DNA of 50,413 bases from Scleroderma bovista (Eukaryota > Basidiomycota > Agaricomycetes > Boletales > Sclerodermataceae). The stretch spans positions 1 to 50,413 of the forward strand of contig JAYMGJ010000557.1 of NCBI GenBank assembly GCA_037178675.1, in the 5' to 3' direction. This document shows, piece after piece, positions 11,161-23,359 of this stretch; the stretch's first letter is position 1, and each line of letters opens with the position of its first letter. The notes beneath the pieces are model-generated. The model worked only from the letters and a program-made list of their open reading frames with translations, searched no databases and was not told where the DNA came from. Position numbers and translations under genes: made by a program.

Positions 11161-11816
11161 TTTGTTGGGCTCTATAATAGAATAGAGAACACTATATCCA
11201 GGGCCTCCTGCTCTTATAGATGATACGGCACCTGGGGCTGTTATGTAATCATGGGACACCATCATATGGGGCTTGACACATTGTGTGACACCACTTTAGC
11301 GGCGTGCCTTGGGAACTGCAGGAGGCGGGGCCTACTCTGCTACTTCTAGCCCCTTGGCCGCAATTCCATGGCTACCCTGCTGCTTTGGCCGCCATGCTGC
11401 TAACAGTCCTTCGGCAGCAGCGGCTATCCCTGGTTCTCTGGCCGCATTGCTGTGGCATACCTTTCTTTTGCCGTGATACCGCGGCTGTACTTGTCATAGT
11501 GGAGGCCACCACTGCCGCCCGGCCATGATTGGTTACAGCCATCACAGCCGCAAACTTGACGACCGGCATAAGGTATCAACTTGCGGCACCCATTGTATTG
11601 GAAGATGCGGACGACACCTCCACCCAGACATGTGCTATTCCCATTCATGCCGATGTGTTCCCTGTGTGATTTCTGCCTCATTGTTAACCTGGCCGGGTGT
11701 TGCAGCCGCAGCTCAGACTTTGGCCGGCAACATTATATCACATGTGTCGCTTTGGCCGATATTTGATTAACCAATTATTGTTGTGATGAACATATATGTA
11801 GGTATTCATACAATGT
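11161..11816. other. Left noncoding interior of the element
   Basis: GC-rich sequence with repeated GGCCGCAT and GCCGGC-type words (11300-11760), similar in composition to 28130-28280 on the right side. Open frames on both strands overlap each other without conserved domains, so I call no gene. Confidence 0.5.
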
Positions 11817-12601
11817 TTACCTACCACCCAAAGACTCCTCCCATTTCTGCCGCAATGCATTTGGTGCACGGGTTAGCATCTCAATGTCCTCCATCCTTTT
11901 TGCACAATGCTGCATCACCTCTATATGATATTTGAGGGCATTGTCCGAGCTCCGCAACATATTGTCGCAGAAGTACCGTGCATTTGACAAGGCCTCGTCG
12001 GAGGTATACCCAACGGTGAGTAGAATGGTGACCTTTCTATCAGCAACCTTGGAAAAGCTTTAGTATCTAACACAACACGAATAAGGGAGCATACCAGGTC
12101 CGGCGGAAAGAATGCCTCTGCCTCCGATACCATGTCCCGCAGCGGCCGCGTGCTGTACCCTGCCGTACATGGGCCGTGGCCATTTACCCACCACGAGTTT
12201 GCCACTTGAAGCGTACTTGGAACCTGGACTTCGGCGGCCTTCGCATGATAGACGTTCAACTGCCGCATTGCCGCATACAGTCTTGCCGGCGGCAGATCTT
12301 CTAGTACGACCATTCTGTGCACCCTGCTCGCCATCATTGGCAATATCATCTTCGCACCCATAGCCTGGCATGCGGCAAGCACACGTTCTAAATTTGCCTG
12401 GGGGCTCATGAGTGTGTTAATCAAATGTAATCATTCTCCACTTACCACTTCCGTTTGTACGTTTGCATACCATTCAGCTGTGGCCAGCATCCCCTCGGGC
12501 TGTTGTTGAACCGCGTGCACCATCCGTCGAAAGCGGACTCCAACGTATTGCAATACCATGGACAGTTCGCAGGTTTCGCGCAGTTCGGATGTGGTATTCA
12601 T
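11817..12601 (-). CDS. Unknown KDZ-cargo protein, divergent partner of TET/JBP
   Basis: I do not recognise the family. Exon 1 starts MNTTSELRETCELSM (12601) and encodes a helical stretch. A GTAAGT intron (about 12449-12402) leads to ANLERVLAACQAMGAKMILP, VHRMVVLEDLPPARLYAAMRQL and EAEAFFPPDL. After a further intron or introns whose borders are uncertain, the C-terminus is ARYFCDNMLRSSDNALKYH through ALRQKWEESLGGR with TAA at 11817-11819. Total about 220-240 residues, mainly helical, with no visible active-site motif. Its start lies about 275 bp from the TET/JBP start on the opposite strand, so the two may share a promoter region. Confidence 0.5.
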
Positions 12602-12876
12602 GATTGATGGTGTGATGGCCGATTCGCCCTAAGCCTTATAACATTCAGGTAATCAATGTTCTCACGGTCCACATGTCACCTGATGCATAATTACCACATT
12701 GTGCAACCGGGCATGTGTTGTTTCGCACCGGCCAATCGCCGATCAGCCTTGTTTAGTGGATCTAGCCGAGAATGGAATGTGTTGCATTGCCGTTTGCAAA
12801 CAGATGTCCGCAGGATGCCGCACATCCCCCACTAAAATTTTTACTCCCCACATTGTCAAAAGTCGTCCTGTTTCCA

Positions 12877-14141
12877 ATGGCCGGTGCAAATGCCGTGCCA
12901 TCCAACTATACTTTGTCTGACATCATGGCATCATATATGCGGCGCCGCTTCCTGAATGAAGCATTCCCAGACTTAAATTCCCCCACCCCGGAAACACTTC
13001 TGTCCCTGCCGGTGGACGCAACTGTAGCCATGAACCAAATTGTATCCACCATCACACAGGCATACCATAATCGGAGTGAGCCAATTCTTTTATAGTTCTA
13101 TTATCCCTTGCTTGATATCCGCTGAAGTTTCGTGCGGCATTGACTTGATTAGGTTGTCTGAAAGCCTCGGACCAATGCAATCCGGAACAAATGAGCAACA
13201 GGAGATTAGGGTCCTCCGTAGACATCCTTCCTCTTTGACTGGGACCCTTTCCCGGCCCACCATTATTCTGGGAGAAGGTGACACAATTGCATTGTGGTAT
13301 CTTCCCGGAGCTCTAGCTCCCTGCATCCAAGTATGGTATCATTCCACTCTCATTGTCCACTGTTGAGGCCTTTGTTTCTAGGAGCACATCGCGGCATCCA
13401 TCGATTCACTTGCAGATCCACTGGAAGAGAGTATTACTAATCAATCATGGCGTACAACACACCAGTATTTCAAGGATGACGTGGATATTTTCGGGTGCTT
13501 GGAATTCTCTCCGGCACGGCACATGCTCGGCCATTCTGTGAGTACCTTCCTTCTTTTGATGATGCACTTGTTTGATCTTCTGCTAGACCCCCAATGACAT
13601 TCCGGGGGTGTCCAAGGCTTTGGCCGGTCCTACCGGCTATCAATGGAGCAAGGATATATGTCTTCCGTCGGCAATACTTTCAGGTGTTCTTTCTATTATC
13701 CATCCACCTCTATACCATGCCGGCCACCTTGCCATGCAACACTTGACTGACTGGGCGACCGGCCATGATCCCGGAATGCTGGCGGCACTTGAAAATTGGT
13801 CCACTGTCTTCACCAATATCTCGCTAATTGTCAATCGAAGTACCCCCCTCCACAGGGACCCACACTCTCGAGCAGATTGGTATGACATGCTAGTCAGTGT
13901 CGGTAATTATGATGATTGTGCACTGCACATTCCCAGTCTTGGGATTCAGGTATTGTACAATCCCGGCACTGTCGTTGCATTTTCCGGCCGGCTCTTTCGG
14001 CACGGCGTCAACGAGGTTGACGGAGCGAGGTGCTGTTTGGCGTATTATATGAGGGATAATATTCACCATTGGTTGAGGGTGCCACGGCCTCTTGATTGGG
14101 TGACGCCAGATAATGTCCGCAATGCACTGGTGAAGCATTGA
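12877..14141 (+). CDS. TET/JBP-family 2-oxoglutarate/Fe(II) dioxygenase
   Basis: Four exons (12877-13075, 13128-13330, 13382-13537, 13587-14141), all with GT-AG introns of about 50 bp, give an in-frame protein of 370 residues with no lesion. The C-terminal double-stranded beta-helix has TPLHRDPHSRADWYD with Fe-binding His275 and Asp277, VLYNPGTVVAFSGRLFRHGV with the distal His325, and GARCCLAYYMRD with Arg334 placed to bind 2-oxoglutarate. NRSTPLHRD, GTVVAFSGRL.RHGV and YYMRDN are typical of the basidiomycete TET/JBP group. Members oxidise 5-methylcytosine in DNA to 5hmC and further products in the nucleus; activity here is inferred. The N-terminal 180 residues resemble no domain I know. An upstream in-frame Met at 12772 is an alternative start. 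It is convergent with the transposase. Confidence 0.88.
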
Positions 14142-15721
14142 ATAATTAGCTTCCTGATATGATTGTTTGTTGTACTAAAATGTAATTCTGATGGTATGTA
14201 GTCCAAATTTGTTGCCGATGGGATGTAGTGCCGCTCGGCGAGCCCAAAGTCGATTCTGGCATGATCACAATGATCCGGCTTGGTCAAGTGTAAACATTCA
14301 ACAGGGCGGCACATTCATCATTCCGGCATAGTCAACACTTTCCGGCAGATTCAACAGTTCGGCACAATTATAATTCTGGCAGCGTGAACTAATCTAGCAT
14401 CAATCATGCTGTTGTGTAGTGGCGTGTCAGGATGCTTCCGGCAATGTGTGCCACAATGATGATAGTGCCGAATTGTTGATTGTGCCGAACTGTTGACTGT
14501 GCCGGAATGATGAATGTGCTGAATGGTTGATTGTGCCACAGGGTTGACTCTGCCACAATGTTGAGCCAGAACGGTGATTGTGCCGGAGGGTTGATTGTGC
14601 CGCAGTGTTGACTCTGCCGTAATGTTGACAGGCCAGCACAATCAATACTCCGGCACAATCAACCTTGCGGCACAGTCAACACTCCGGCAGGATCCACATC
14701 CCGGCAGTCAACAGGCCGGCACAATCAACACTCCGTCGGCACAATCAACCCTTCGGCACCATCATTAGTCTGGCCCAGTCAACACTCCGGCACCATTACC
14801 AGTCCGGCACAGTCATCATTCCAGCACAGTCCTACCTCAGAGCGTGCTCGACCTGGACAGCTTGTGCCGCAGTGTTGACTCTGCCGTAATGTTGACAGGC
14901 CAGTACAATCAATACTCCGGCACAATCAACCTTGCGGCACAGTCAACACTCCGGCAGGATCCACATCCCGGCAGTCAACAGGCCGGCACAATCAACACTC
15001 CGTCGGCACCATCATTAGTCTGGCCCAGTCAACACTCCGGCACACTCAACCCTCCGGCACAGGCAACATTGCAACATTGCGGCCGAGCCAACACTGCGGC
15101 ACAATCATCATTTCGGCACAATCACCATTCTGGCTCAACATTGCGGCAGAGTCAGCCCTCCGGCACAATCAACCGTTCGGCACAATCATCATTCCGGCAC
15201 AGTCAACATTCCAGCACAATCAACAATTCGGCACCATCATCATTGCGGCACACGCTGCTGGAAACATCCTGACACGCCGCTACACAACAGCATGATTGAT
15301 GCAGTGAACTACGGCACATATGTTATAGCTAGCTGTTGCACCGGCACACAATGGTTTCTAGCTGCGGTAGTTGATTGTTATCAATGCCAGCAGTCGTGGA
15401 ACTACGAGGACCATGGCCGGTAGGCCCATGTTTGCACATCTTCCCTTGGCAGATTTATATTTACATATTGGCCGAAGGGTGTTCATGCATGGCATTCAAT
15501 TGCTGCTGGTGCATGGCTTTGCCATTGCGGCTACCAGCGAATCTATGTGCCACTGTCCATGACCCTCCCATTCCATCATCCATTCATTCCAAGGTATGCA
15601 CCCCATAAATACCTTGCAGTTGCACCTTGTTTTTTCCACTAACAGCCACTTGATGATCCGTTTCAAATATGTCCTCTTTGCATACCATATAGCGGTATTT
15701 GATGCCGATGGTCAATGCCAA
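14142..15721. repeat. CCGGCA/TGCCGG palindromic array between convergent genes
   Basis: A dense array of ~13 and ~26 bp words built from GTTGANTGTGCCG and CGGCACANTCAAC. Arms 14397-14640 and about 15060-15302 form a large imperfect inverted repeat whose outer ends share GCATCAATCATGCTG. Between them, 14595-14741 and 14862-15008 are a direct repeat of ~146 bp, near-identical at constant offset 267. Frames crossing it read HNQ/SAQSTLRH-type repeats and are not genes. The remainder (15303-15721) shows nothing else I recognise. Confidence 0.85.
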
Positions 15722-18700
15722 TCATACACAACCAAGTCTACCATACATTTGACATTGCTTTGCTGCATAGCATGCTCTCCCCATCTCTCCGCTCATATTA
15801 GCCTCCTCCTTCTGATCTCTCCAAAGTGTTTCCCTATACGAAAGAAATTGTCTTGTCCACGTGGCTTCACATGTCAATAGTTTTACCTCTTCGTCCCACC
15901 TGTCTCGCAATGCTTTCGCCCTCAACCAATGCACCCGGTAAACTATACATGTCAGCTGGTGTTAACATGAGGAGCAATCATCTTACATTCAGACATCCAA
16001 TCATTGACTTCTGTATCCCGCGGCACATCCATTGTCCAAAACCAGGCCAAAGTGTCATCCCTATGACCCCTTGCATTTGGGTCGGCAATGGTTGCACTGA
16101 TCTTTAGGTCTTCTTTCCTCAACATTTTGTATCGGTTCAATGTGTTGCCGCTTGCATTCAATGCTATCATTTGTTTCCGGCACCGACGATATATTGCCGC
16201 ATGCCGCTGCACTTTCACATCGGCACTACCCACCTTCCCCCAGGCCCTCGTAGTCATATTGTATGTCCCGGCATGTCTGACATCGGTCCGGAAGATGACT
16301 GCCTTGTGTGCCAGCGAAACCCTTAGTTCATGTAGAGCATCGTTGGCCTGACCTTCCCTCAATCGTAACTCCTGATCCACCATGGTTAAAAGCCCCAACC
16401 TATCGGCTTGCTGCATCCCCAGGTACGACGGCAAGGGCAGTACCACAGCATCCGAGTAGTTGGGATCTTGTGGGTGGAATGTGTCTGAAAATACATCTTC
16501 ACCATCACCTTCATCGATGTCCGTTGTGGAAATGAGATTATCCGAGATGTCCTCATTCCAATCTTCGCCTAGAAATTGGGAAGCTGATTCACAGAGCCGA
16601 TCAATTTGCATCTGCAGGCGGTCCTGCCGGCGGGCAATAGACAACCTTTGTGTTTCCGTCGCCCTTGCATGAATGTGGCGGACATCTATGGCCAAAATAA
16701 TTTGTGATTCTTCGGCTTTCAATACCCTTGCCATCCATGTTGCTGCCCCACGCATACGACCATCCGGTCCCTGATTACTTATAATATCCATTTCGATCGA
16801 CTTAGTTGTTTGAGCTGTCATTATAATACATCAAATTCGTTTGAAATCAGCCAAGCAAGTAAATACCTTTTTCCAGCTGCACCTCAAATATGTCCATTGA
16901 TTTTGGATCAGTAACCCTATTCTCCAAAGCCGATTTCTCTTGCTGTGCCCAAAGCTCATGCAACTCGACCGGAACCCTTGTATCAAGCTCCGCAAATGCT
17001 CCTTCCGCGGACATCAGTGCCTCTTGAGCATTCTTCAATTTTCTTTTCAGGGCGATGGCTGTGCAATATGTCGTCGGCATACTTCACCCAAAATCTGCAA
17101 GATATTGTGATACCACTCACGCATCCGCACCATCTTTAAGAAGTTGTTGTCATTCATTTGAAAATCAAGCAGCTCCTGTCTATGCGGCGTTGCCATTCCG
17201 CGGGCCGATGGCGAAATGATGTTAAGAGAGGACCAGAGAGTCTCCATAATTTCACCATCGACGCGGCCTACACCAGAAATGAAATTGGGAGCATATCGGG
17301 TGAAACATTCTGCCTTGTGACCATGTACATGCCAGAGCCCAATGCTAGGTTGAATCCATAGCCCACATGGTAAGGATATAAAATTGTTTGCTTCTAGCCG
17401 GCGCTTTAGGTTTTTGCTGTATTGGCAATTGATGTCATAAAAGGTTATGACTTTTTGTTGCGGATCCATCCCATGTTGCACGGCATGTGCCAGAGCATAA
17501 TCCATATTTACCTGCCTATCTTCCTGTTAGGGTGGAATGCATGCAACATGTCGGCACATACTGCTCTCCCTTCTGAAAGTCAACCATTGCATGGGGTACA
17601 AAGCATCCATGCCGCGCACATGCACACCCGCCAATTCCAGTAGATGCCAGCTGATTTCTTTTAGCATTTGCCTGGTTTACTGCTCGATGGTTGCTACAGT
17701 CAGATTTCTGTGAATTCCATTACAATGCTGAACCGTATTGTAAACATGTGCAATCACAAACCTCGACCCGGTTCAATGTTCCGGCCAGATAATCCTTATA
17801 TTGCAGCATTGTAACCATGAATCCCATTCCGTCCATGAGCCAAACTTCATTAGCTGAATTCTTTGGCCGCATATGCTCGGCCTTGAAGTTTCCATCCATC
17901 ACGATGGTCCTAGAATATTTCCACCTATATCATGCAGCTGCTCAATAAGTACAAGTAAAAATAAAACATTACTTACTCCGAGAGGTCTACATCTTCACTG
18001 GATGGAATGTTTACTCCTGGTTGTGGGCATGCCGGACAGAACAGCACCAATTCCCCCCTCTTGGGATCAGGAGATCCTGGATGAAAACCTTGCCATTTCA
18101 ACAGCTTTAACAGCCTCCACATCCTTGACACCCTGAGTAGCTCTCTGTATCTGTTCTTGGATCAGTGTTGGTGGTGTCATCGGGTCCTTAATATCATGCT
18201 TTGAACTCACCGGTACAAGGCCAGGAAATGCATTGGATGTGACTCGCCGAAGCTTGCTGTAATAATTCATGGCAGAGGTGCCGCACTCCACATTATCCAT
18301 AATGAAGTCATCCAATACTTGGAAGGTGAATACAGTCCTAGGTTCCTTTGTAGTTGCCGGGAAGAGTCCTGCTTTGACCAACTGCAAATGCGAAGCTCCT
18401 GCATCTGGACAGTTACAATACCTCACATCGCAAAAATGTACCCCAGATGTATGCACTACAGTTAGGCAAGACCTGTCCGTTCCTCCAGAAAGATGATGTG
18501 GTCTTGGTTGGTCCTGAATATCCTCCCATTCATCCTCAACATCACCAGCAATGTCCTCACCATCCATCCCGCCATTCGGACATGGATCCCCACCATGGCC
18601 GAGGTGTACCACCAACCCAGCCTTCTAAATGAGTTGTTGCTGTATGCCACGTAGAATTGATGACTCACCAGTCGTAATGATGATTCCTCAAAGAATGTAC

Positions 18701-19244
18701 CGTTCCATTGGTCCACCCGGTGGAAGGGCCGCAACTTGTGTTCCTTTCTGCAACAGGAACTGCAGAGCAAGGGCCGGTGGATGCATTCGGCGCATCTGTA
18801 CGTGCCATCTCCTTGACACAACATGCAGACCCTTGGGTGAGGGGGTGCCTCCATGTCCAGAAGGACCTGGAGGTACCTCTGCTTGTATGGCAACCATGCC
18901 AATAAGTAACTGTCCTATTATGCCTTCAGGAGGACATGGCAAGTGCAGGATCGGAATAAATCACACACCTGATTCTTTGACACACCTGTTCTCTTTCGGG
19001 GTGGAAGATCATCCATGGAAATGTATGGCTGGCCATCATCTGGAAACAGTTGGGATTGTTCTAATCCTATAGATGCTGACTGGGTCGGAGTGTCATTTGA
19101 AGGAGCTTTTCCATGACGGGCCTTCTTTCGGGGCGTTGCCTTCACCATCTTATCAATAGATCCCCTCCTTGATTTGAATGCCTGCCATGTTACATGAACC
19201 ACCGGAGTAGAGCTACCAGCAGGTTGTATCTTGGACTTTGCCAT
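15722..19244 (-). CDS. KDZ transposase with CxC2-type cysteine cluster
   Basis: About ten short introns can be placed with an open frame throughout, giving roughly 1,050-1,100 residues. In order: basic N-terminus (MAKSKIQPAG, 19244); CxC2 cysteine cluster CMLCQGDGTYRCAECIHRPL, CSSCC and FHRVDQWNGTFFE; VVHTSGVHFCDVRYCNC; RYRELLRVSRMWRLLK; LFCPACPQPGVNIP. The RNase H-fold core has TIVMDGNFKAEHM (first Asp), KSDCSNHRAVN with GCFVPHAMVDFQKGEQ, VITFYDINCQYSKNL (second Asp), IGLWHVHGHKAECF and GRVDGEIMETLWSSLN (Glu). The C-terminus has LPLPSYLGM and LRLREGQANDALHELR, then YRVHWLRAKALRDRW. These are the standard KDZ landmarks and I see no stop or frameshift. The role is element transposition by a DDE mechanism. 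The start 19244 is preferred over 19289, and the final residues may splice further. Confidence 0.87.
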
Positions 19245-19665
19245 GAGTGGTATCTGATGAGGAAATCCCTGCACAAAGTCTTTCCACATTGTATCTCACT
19301 GAAGCCTCATTGAAACAGCATGGACAGTGATCGGAAAGGGATCTTTGGATCTGCCGATTTGGATCTAGCTTTTGTAATATGGACTTGAAGATCAGGCACC
19401 AATGCAAAAATCCCATATATGGTGGCCGCTACTGAATTAGATCCTAAGTTAAAGTCCGGAAATAGCTTGTTAGCTGCCGAACAACATAGCCGGCCCCAGA
19501 AGTAGCTAGCTCACCAATGGATTTTCCAAAAGAGGTCGGCATGGAGGAATTGAACACTAATTGACATGGGAGAAACAATAGCTCGGGAATCCTTCAACAA
19601 AGTGTCCGGGACTTCTCTAGCACAGCACCACTCAAAAAAGTATCTAAGTCTACTCAACATACAGC
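19245..19665. promoter_or_regulatory. Divergent spacer between transposase and the 19.7 kb cargo gene
   Basis: About 420 bp between two starts on opposite strands, so it should hold both promoters. It contains several TAGCT and CCGGCC/GCCGGC words, but I see no clear TATA box or operator repeat. Confidence 0.4.
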
Positions 19666-21588
19666 ATGGCCCGCAGTCGTTCATCCAGCAGATCTATGGA
19701 GAATCCTGATACAGAAGATGAGCAAGACCATTCTTCTGACTCGTCGGGCACAGAGGCACCACAAAATGTGGTAAAAACAAAACTCCGGGATGATGAGGTC
19801 GAGGTCCTTGAGGAAGCCTTGGAAGACTGGAAGGCAGCTGACAGCAACCAAAGGAAAGGTATGAAGAATGCCATGAAGGCAAAAATCAAAAATCTCCCTG
19901 CCAATAGCACACTCAAAGGACACGAATGGGAGAAGAAAAAAAAAGTGCGCCCCATTTCCATAACTTCACATGGACTACTGATGCATCAGTGATATCAGGC
20001 AATTAAAAATTGGTTGTATAACCACAGCCGAGCCCGTGCCCGAAAGGCCCTAGTAAAGTATGGACGTAGGTGGACTGCCAGATCAGTCGTAATGAAGTCG
20101 AAGAAAAAAGAAATCGAAGCCGAATTCGAACGGGCCGGAATTGCCCAAGGAAGCACAGGCATGATTAAAGGCTACCAAAAGGCGGTAGGATGCATCATGG
20201 GGAAGCTCACCCAGGAGGAAAGGGATGCTGCGGCAAAGCAGGCTGATGAATGGAACGAGGAGCAGCCGCCGGCAGAGGTCCAGGCCGAGTAAGTTTGACA
20301 TGTTATCTCGACAATTATTCATCTGCAAACAGAATGGCCGAGACAAAAGGCCGACAATATGTCAAACAGTTTGCGCAGGAAATGTGGCGGCAGTGTGGGA
20401 TGCGGGTGGTTGTGATGGCGGCATGGAAGGGCCGGAATGGTCAGCCCATGATGGGAATGTATGTCACTTCTCACTTGTGGTATTTGTATACTCACATTCA
20501 CAGGCATGACTTTAATTCGGCATTGGGACAAGGGAAGACCTTTGCCGATTGGGATGACATCAAGCACCACTGGGATGCCTATGCACAGCAGGCCATAGGA
20601 GGGGAAGAACACGATGATAGCGATGAAGATGCCGGACCGACGCTCTGCCGGAAGAAAGGGCAGAAGAGGCCGCAAACTGTTTTACCAACAATGGAAGATG
20701 GCACACCAATGATTCCGATCATCCTCGATATGCAAGCATTGGAGAGAAAGGATGTTATGAGGACCTTTGTGACATGGCATTATCGTAAGTTCTTCCTTGT
20801 AAATAGACGGAGAATTGACCCCTTGCCGCAGGCAAGGCATGCGGCAAGCCAAGTGCCAGTGTTCCTTGGGCTGCCATACATGCAAAGACCGGTATCTACA
20901 TTTCATCTGTGTACCTGCCGCGGCATTGGGAGTTCAAAGAGCCGACCCGGCTCACAAATCAGGAAGTTACAAAGGTACTGGAATTCTGGCGCGATAGGCA
21001 AGTGACAGATCCGGAAGATGTACTGACATTTCACAAATGGAGAGATATGGATGGTGGATTACAAGATCCAGTATCAGATTGTGAGGACTCAGTGGCCGGA
21101 ATGATAAGTGCAGCAAAGCCGCCCCTGAAAGGTTAGCTCTGAATACTTTTATCAACTTGTTTTGACTGGTTCAAAGAACCTGCGGCACGAGATGTGGAAC
21201 TCGCAAGCAGTCGGAAGAGGCGGCGCACAATTGGTATGGATCTTTCAACCATGTTATGCAACCATTGACATGCATAAAAGAAGAGGCCCCAGAGGAGAGG
21301 GAGTCCAGTGCAACAAACAAAAACCAATGCCGGTCAAACCAGGATGATGGTACGCCCCATCCGTATTCCAAGCATTTGATCCTCCTACATTTGGAACATC
21401 CCTGTCAGCAAGCCATACAACGCCCATTGAACAGCCTGGTCAGTTCCTTTGAATATTTTTGTTGTCAGAATATGAAGTTTATATATAGAGGATGACTCAG
21501 ATGGACATAATGCTAAGGAAAATGGTGCGTGGGGCTTGGTTTTGTTATGCCGGTGGGACCATCTTGACGAAGAGCATCAGCGGCACTG
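19666..21588 (+). CDS. Unknown KDZ-cargo nuclear-type protein
   Basis: MARSRSSSRSMENPDTEDEQ opens a charged N-terminus, followed by VLEEALEDWKAADSNQRKGM and KGHEWEKKKK. A GT-AG intron joins AIKNWLYNHSRARARKALVKYG-type sequence, KSKKKEIEAEFERAG and LTQEERDAAAKQADEWN. Later exons give GRQYVKQFAQEMWRQCGMRV, FADWDDIKHHWDAYAQQAI, PMIPIILDMQALERKDVMRT, then SVPWAAIHAKTGIYISSVYL, LPRHWEFKEPTRLTNQEV and FWRDRQVTDPEDVLTFHKW. The last exon reads PEDDSDGHNAKENGAWG to a TGA near 21588. Frames join across canonical introns with no internal stop. The family is common next to KDZ transposases in agaricomycetes as far as I recall, but I know no function. The WLYNHSR basic helix suggests DNA or chromatin binding. 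Confidence 0.6.
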
Positions 21589-21682
21589 ACGGCACGGCAG
21601 CCGGCCGAACCTAAACAGCAAGGTGGGTATTGGTCTCAATTACTTGGAAATGGCACGTATTCTCATATAAGAAAAAGCACAT

Positions 21683-22059
21683 ATGGATCCCGGCAACGTC
21701 AATGCTAATGGACCGATGAAGCCAAAGCCCCGGGTTAAAAAGAACACAGCCGATGCGCCGGTGGAATGTAAGTTTGCCTATTTCAATATCCATTTGAGCA
21801 ATTCCGACAAATGATAGTTGGTGAATTAACTATGCATTCCATTGGCAACACAAATGGGATGGAGGGTGGTCGATCAGGGGATGATGATGCCACACACTCT
21901 GGAGGCAAGGGGAAGCGGGCTGCCAGCACACGCCGGATTGCCAGGGCTCAACATGTCAATGCCGTTGCCGGGCCTAGTCAACCGGAACGGCAAAGAAGGC
22001 GGCCAAAGCGGCCCGATGCCGATGTCCCTACGCCCAGCCCAAAGAGACGCCGCAAATAA
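21683..22059 (+). CDS. Small basic protein or last exons of the upstream cargo gene
   Basis: ATG at 21683, MDPGNVNANGPMKPKPRVKK, an intron (about 21768-21810), then a frame ending in RRIARAQHVNAVAGPSQPER and SPKRRRK with TAA at 22057-22059. The composition is Lys/Arg/Pro-rich with a nuclear-localisation-like tail. It lies about 95 bp after the probable stop of the preceding gene in the same orientation, so it may be its 3' exons reached through an unplaced splice. Confidence 0.45.
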
Positions 22060-22139
22060 TATACTTGTAGAATAATGCTATTGTCAAATCTGCCATGTCT
22101 TGTGCCGAAAGATTTTATTGCCGCACTACTGTAACAAAA

Positions 22140-23359
22140 CTACAGCTTGGAGGGATCTAATACTACCACATCCTCAGGGTGATCGGACTCAATTATGTCA
22201 CCATTCTCGCCAAGTCGGGCTGACCTAGCCAACATATCCCGCACATTTGCCAACATCGCTCTCCGGCACATTTCCGATCTCCACAACCTGGCGGTGTCGA
22301 GCAACGTGTTTGCGTAATGAATGTAGGCCGCGATCATAGGGTGATCAAGGCCGGCATCGAGTGGGAGTAGGTCGGGCAAGTTCCTAGGAGGGACGGATGT
22401 AGCAACTTGCCTTGCAGAGGCCACTAGATGACAACTGATCAACTGATACTATGGATCAAGCCCAAGAGAGACTTACATGAAAGCGCATCACTCTGGAATG
22501 GATCCAAATGCTCATGCAATGCATTAATCCTGTCCACCATCTCAAAATATTCCACTGGATGATTGTTAAATACACATAATTCCTGCAGTAATACTGACTT
22601 ACCATCCTCTGCATGCACGTGTTCCCGGAATCGTGCATGCGATCCAGATACAGCCTCAGGAGATGATTCTGCCTCCATTGGGGAGGTGGGAATCCGCTGG
22701 CTTGATGCCGGGCTAGATAGCGATGCCGGGCTCGATGGCGATGCCGGGAGCGATGGCGATGCCGGGCTGGATGGTGATGCCGGGCTGGACGGTGATGCCG
22801 GGACTGAGGATGCCGGCATTGATGGGGATGACGTCCCAATACGTGGCACGTGCACTGGAGAGGGCGGGATCCATGCGGCCATCGTGGGGGATGGCGACGG
22901 TGGCATCCATGCTTGCGGTTGGGTGCCTTGGGATGATGGCCGAACCGATGGGGTAGCTGGCATTGCTGCCGGGGGTGGCATTGATGCCTGCGACCGAATG
23001 GTGAGGGTAGACGGCACATTGGATGAACTGGCAGCGATTGGAGGCGACGGTGGCATCCAAGCCTGGGATCTAGTCGTGGGGGTTGCTGCACGCATCTCGT
23101 GTGCTGAGGGGCCAGGGAGGTTGATCGGAGCTGATTGCGAGGGGGCCGGTAACTGATTGTTTGCCGCTGTTGCTTGTCTGTTGCTGTCCCCAGACATTGC
23201 ATCGTTGTTCCTCACAGACACATTTGTTTCACCTGTGCGCATCCCGTGGCGTGGGGGAGAGGGTGGCATCCAGTCCATGCTTGATGGCAGGCGTTCATCG
23301 ACAATGGATGGAGGCGGGTGCCACACTGGCAGTGCAGGAATGGCTGATAACGATGTCAT
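22140..23359 (-). CDS. Pro/Ser-rich KDZ-cargo protein of unknown function
   Basis: Exon 1 (23359 to ~22473) starts MTSLSAIPALPVWHPPPS. It has four WMPPSP-type motifs and a tandem ASPSSP/PASPSLPASP tract encoded by a 12-18 bp DNA repeat (about 22700-22810), then a structured end HARFREHVHAEDGKSVLLQE, VEYFEMVDRINALHEHLDP. An intron (donor GTAAGTCTC, acceptor near 22405) leads to ATSVPPRNLPDLLPLDAGLD, YIHYANTLLDTARLWRSEM and VVVLDPSKL, with a stop at 22140. About 385 residues. The N-terminal half looks disordered and the C-terminal half helical. No known domain is recognised. The plus-strand frame 22563-23156 is a repeat shadow. Confidence 0.55.

Noticed and set aside
14351..15295. Several 70-140 residue HNQ/STLRH-rich frames on both strands
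   Set aside because: Products of the palindromic CCGGCA array; no independent coding signal.
22563..23156. 197-residue Gly/Asp-rich plus-strand frame
   Set aside because: Shadow of the in-frame SPASP repeat in the minus-strand cargo gene.
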